Source: Novosphingobium kaempferiae (GTDB taxonomy: Bacteria > Pseudomonadota > Alphaproteobacteria > Sphingomonadales > Sphingomonadaceae). From it: DNA of 64,000 bases. The notes under the pieces are model-generated. The model did not search any database and had not been told where the DNA came from. It was given only the letters and a program-made list of their open reading frames with translations. The position numbers were made by a program, and so were the translations under genes. Below are positions 61,550-64,000 of the stretch, piece after piece (within the stretch, counting starts at the first letter, position 1; every line of letters starts with the position of its first letter). The stretch covers positions 930,001 through 994,000 of the forward strand of contig NZ_CP089301.1 in assembly GCF_021227995.1 (NCBI RefSeq), given 5' to 3'.

Positions 61550-62166
61550 GCGGCTTCGGCGGTCAGCCCGACCGGCGTCTTCACGAAGGGCACGAAGCCG
61601 GGGAGCGCTTCGACACGGCCCAGGAACGCCTGCACGGCCGGATAGGGCGACAGATCCACGTTGCCTTCCGGCGCGCGCGCGACATAGCTGTAGACCGCGA
61701 CGTCGGCGATGGTCGGATGATCCGCCGCCAGCCAGTCGCTTTCCGCCAGATGAGTTTCCAGCCGCCCCAGCAGCGTGTGCGCCCGCCCGATCACTTCCTC
61801 TGGATTGAACTTGGCGCCGAACACCGTGATGAGACGCGCGGCAGCAGGGCCATAGGCCACTTCGCCCGCCGCGACCGAAAGCCAGCGCTGCACGGCGGCT
61901 GCGCCGACCGGGTCTTCCGGCAGCCATTCGGTGCTGCCCGACTTCTTGGCGAGGTAGACGAGGATCGAGTTGGAATCGGCGACGACTACGCCATCATCCT
62001 CCAGCACCGGCACCTGCCCGAACGGGTTCAGCTTGAGAAATTCGGGCTTCTTGTGCGCGCCTGCGGCCAGATCGACCTCGATCAGCTCATGCGGCAGCCC
62101 GAGCAGCGAGACGAACAGATGGGCACGATGCGAATGGCCCGACAGAGGGTGATGATAGAGCTTCAT
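61546..62166 (-). CDS. Glutathione S-transferase family protein
   Basis: 206 residues. N-terminal thioredoxin-like domain with [42 protein letters not shown] (glutathione-binding V-P and S motif) and the alpha-helical C-domain with [15 protein letters not shown]. It conjugates or reduces electrophiles with glutathione. First gene of the minus-strand operon GST - PNPOx/FNR/Fd - DUF1348 - LysR. Confidence 0.93.
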   Translation of the reverse strand: MKLYHHPLSGHSHRAHLFVSLLGLPHELIEVDLAAGAHKKPEFLKLNPFGQVPVLEDDGVVVADSNSILVYLAKKSGSTEWLPEDPVGAAAVQRWLSVAAGEVAYGPAAARLITVFGAKFNPEEVIGRAHTLLGRLETHLAESDWLAADHPTIADVAVYSYVARAPEGNVDLSPYPAVQAFLGRVEALPGFVPFVKTPVGLTAEAA

Positions 62167-62611
62167 GGCTCACTCCTGCTAGTTTCGACCGGACCACCCC
62201 GGCCCGCTCCGGCAAGGTGGGCGCATCGGTTCCCCAAGGGAATGATCGAGGAGCGCACTTCACTATTGCACCAAACGACAGCAAAGGGCGTCGCACCTCG
62301 CGCGCGGGCGCCGTAGGATTGGCCGCCGGGTTGCATTCGGAATGAGGGCTTCGCAGGCCCTTGATATCGAAACACTTTGAACGTGCTTAACAATATTAAG
62401 GACAAGTACTTAAGAAGAACATCCGATGCGAATATATCTGTAAGGTCTCGCAAGGAACTCGGATGGTATTCCTTCCATTCCCGGTCAGACAGGTTTCCGA
62501 TCTGTCAGGCCAACCTGTCCCGGAAGGTGCAGAGCGGCAACTCGCATTTGTCCGGAAAGTTCGGCTCGCTATGCGCAAGTACGCGCAGGGGCTGAAGGAA
62601 ATGGAGGTGCA
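62167..62611. promoter_or_regulatory. 445-base divergent region before the pilus operon
   Basis: The stretch 62360-62445 is markedly AT-rich (TTGATATCGAAACACTTTG, TTAACAATATTAAGG) against a GC-rich background, the likely promoter zone for the pilin gene. A weak dyad, AGACAGGTTTCC / GGCCAACCTGTCC, occurs at about 62486-62521. No gene is seen. Confidence 0.55.
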
Positions 62612-63160
62612 ATGATGATGAGGAAGATGTTTCTCGCCGCATCCGGCCTTTCGGCCGCGTTTCTGTTCGCTCCGGCGGCGCAGGCGGACATAACCGGCAC
62701 CGTCGACGCCACGATCACGCTGGGCGCCGGGTGCATCATCAACGGGCAGAGCTATGACGACGGCTCGGCCAACGTCGACTTCGGCGACCTGAGCTTCGGC
62801 GTCCAGAACACCCTGTTCACGACCGCAGAGGGACAGGTGCTGAACGGCGCGGCGGGCTTCACCGTCCAGTGCAGCAGCGGCGTGACCCCCGCAGTCACCT
62901 TCCAGACCGGCCAGAACGACGGTTCGGGCGCGGGCGTGGGCCTGCACGCGATGGCGCACCAGAGCGCCGCCGGACAGTTCGTCACCTACAACCTCTATTC
63001 GGATGCAGCGCGGACCGCGATCATCCCGATCAACGGCAGCGTGTCCCTGCTGGCCAACGGCGCGCCGCAGACCGTCAACGTCTATGGCCGCGCATTCGGG
63101 GAGGCCGGGCTCACCGCAGGCACATATACCGACGTGCTGACGGTCGTCCTCGACCTCTGA
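62612..63160 (+). CDS. Spore coat U domain pilin (Csu-type)
   Basis: 182 residues, ATG 62612. Signal peptide RKMFLAASGLSAAFLFAPAAQA, then the SCPU domain: GAGCIINGQSYDD, FTVQCSSGVTPAVTF and TAGTYTDVLTVVLDL with the final GTYTD motif. It is an Ig-like pilus subunit completed by donor-strand exchange, forming Csu-type fibres involved in biofilm. First gene of the operon. Confidence 0.92.
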   Translation: MMMRKMFLAASGLSAAFLFAPAAQADITGTVDATITLGAGCIINGQSYDDGSANVDFGDLSFGVQNTLFTTAEGQVLNGAAGFTVQCSSGVTPAVTFQTGQNDGSGAGVGLHAMAHQSAAGQFVTYNLYSDAARTAIIPINGSVSLLANGAPQTVNVYGRAFGEAGLTAGTYTDVLTVVLDL

Positions 63161-63189
63161 GGCGCGCGGCGCCGCTCTAGTTCGTGACC

Positions 63190-63753
63190 ATGCCACGCGT
63201 CCCCATGGTGAGGACGCACCCCGGCCCCGCCCTCGCGCTGGCGATCCTGTGCGCGGGCGGCATCGGGTTCGTGCGCCCCGCAAACGCCGAGACGACGGCG
63301 CAGTTCGACGTGACGGCCACGGTCACGGCGGGTTGCCTCGTGGACGGCCTCGGCGGCAGCGGCAATGCGGGCCGCGTGGGCGTGCTGGACTTCGGGACGG
63401 ACTCCACGTTCTCGACCGCGACGCGCACCGCGACCACCACGACCGGACAGGCGATCCGCCTGCGCTGCACGCCGGGGGTCAGCCTGACGATGAGCATCGA
63501 CGGCGGTGCGCACTTCGCCAATGCCCGCCGCAATCTCCAGCGCGGCACCACGACGACGGCGCGCATCGGCTACACGCTCTGCCGGGACGCCGCCTGCAAC
63601 CAGCAGATCGCCGTGGGCACCGCCGTTCCGGTTACGGTGACGGGGACGAACAGCGAGGACGTGCGCCTGCCGATCTACGGATCGCTCACGCTGCCCGGCA
63701 CGCTGCCGCCCGGCACTTACACCGACACACTGACCATCACGCTGACATGGTGA
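63190..63753 (+). CDS. Spore coat U domain pilin (Csu-type), second subunit
   Basis: 187 residues from ATG 63190 (GTG 63184 and ATG 63205 possible). It has a signal peptide ending RPANAE and SCPU features FDVTATVTAGCLVDG, IRLRCTPGVSLTMSIDG, LPPGTYTDTLTITLTW. Related to, but distinct from, the upstream pilin, fitting a minor or tip subunit. 29 bases after that stop. Confidence 0.9.
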   Translation: MPRVPMVRTHPGPALALAILCAGGIGFVRPANAETTAQFDVTATVTAGCLVDGLGGSGNAGRVGVLDFGTDSTFSTATRTATTTTGQAIRLRCTPGVSLTMSIDGGAHFANARRNLQRGTTTTARIGYTLCRDAACNQQIAVGTAVPVTVTGTNSEDVRLPIYGSLTLPGTLPPGTYTDTLTITLTW

Positions 63754-63778
63754 AGCCATGCGGATCGGGAGGAAGCCG

Positions 63779-64000
63779 ATGAGAAATGTCCCAGTCGCCG
63801 CCGCAATCGTTCTGGCCGCCCTGCCCGGCAATTTTGCGAGCGCGCAAACACCCGGCTCGCTGCTCATCTGGCCCGTCAATCCGGTGATCGAGGCCGACGA
63901 ACCCGCCGCCGCGCTCTGGCTGGAGAACCCCGGTCGCACGCCCGTCACCCTGCAGGTCCGCGTCTATGCGTGGGCGCAGCGGGATGGGGAGAACGTCTAT
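63779..64000 (+). CDS. Periplasmic pilus chaperone (CsuC-like), N-terminal part, cut by window edge
   Basis: ATG 63779 with SD GGGAGGAAG. The 74 residues seen read as a signal peptide (RNVPVAAAIVLAALPG..ASAQ) then SLLIWPVNPVIEADEPAAALWLENPG, the first strand of a PapD-like chaperone. The usher and adhesin are expected beyond the right edge. Confidence 0.85.
   Translation, partial: MRNVPVAAAIVLAALPGNFASAQTPGSLLIWPVNPVIEADEPAAALWLENPGRTPVTLQVRVYAWAQRDGENVY

Overview
This window reads as a chromosomal segment of a GC-rich alphaproteobacterium, most likely a sphingomonad (Novosphingobium/Sphingomonas type). I base this on gene content and style: three TonB-dependent receptors, PQQ dehydrogenases, an oxidative (De Ley-Doudoroff type) sugar-acid pathway, many ATGA/GTGA gene overlaps, and several small palindromic intergenic repeat families. 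No rRNA, tRNA, CRISPR array, integrase or transposase was seen. Functions are assigned by reading motifs and family resemblance from memory; no database search was run.

Layout. 1-347: start of a membrane glucose dehydrogenase (gcd) running off the left edge. 409-6474 (minus): one long catabolic operon, in transcription order an ABM-type monooxygenase, two SDRs, a cupin, an M24-family protein, then (after a REP-like repeat) E1-alpha, E1-beta and a lone lipoyl protein. 6492-17987: a TPR/2OG-Fe(II) oxygenase, two TonB receptors, a TetR regulator with a SnoaL-like protein, a PQQ-cytochrome c alcohol dehydrogenase and two ABM proteins. A TCATGTATGA-like motif lies upstream of the TetR gene, both receptors and the ABM pair. 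18055-29246: FAD monooxygenase, maleate-isomerase/arylmalonate-decarboxylase-fold protein, LeuC/LeuD-type hydro-lyase and a KKCGH lyase in one operon under a divergent IclR gene, followed by an operon of four hydrolases (MBL fold, two alpha/beta hydrolases, isochorismatase fold) divergent from two more IclR genes. The set suggests breakdown of an unknown compound through a maleate/malate-type diacid cleaved by a lyase.

29342-37573: a saccharide-type locus (GH3 glycosidase, bicupin, two GPH-type transporters, TonB receptor). 37795-44675: YciI-like protein, MFS exporter, IorAB-like molybdenum hydroxylase, a tandem double-nitrilase protein and a cytochrome c. 44816-50178: GH43 lipoprotein, KDPGal aldolase, KDGal kinase and Na+/sugar symporter in one overlapping operon, with a divergent second GH43-like protein. 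50342-56644: hybrid histidine kinase, L-serine dehydratase, FCD-type GntR regulator and galactose/arabinose 1-dehydrogenase; the last two share a TATCATAC promoter motif. 56690-62166: glutaredoxin-MauE fusion with a MerR gene and a classical 19-bp-spacer promoter, then LysR, DUF1348, a three-domain PNPOx/FNR/ferredoxin protein and a GST. 62612-end: the beginning of a Csu-type (spore coat U) chaperone-usher pilus operon.

The most unusual items are the double nitrilase with a dead N-terminal half, the isomerase-fold protein that appears to lack both catalytic cysteines, the E1/lipoyl set without E2 or E3, the PQQ dehydrogenase whose signal peptide is partly encoded by a REP-like repeat, and the shared operator-like motif.
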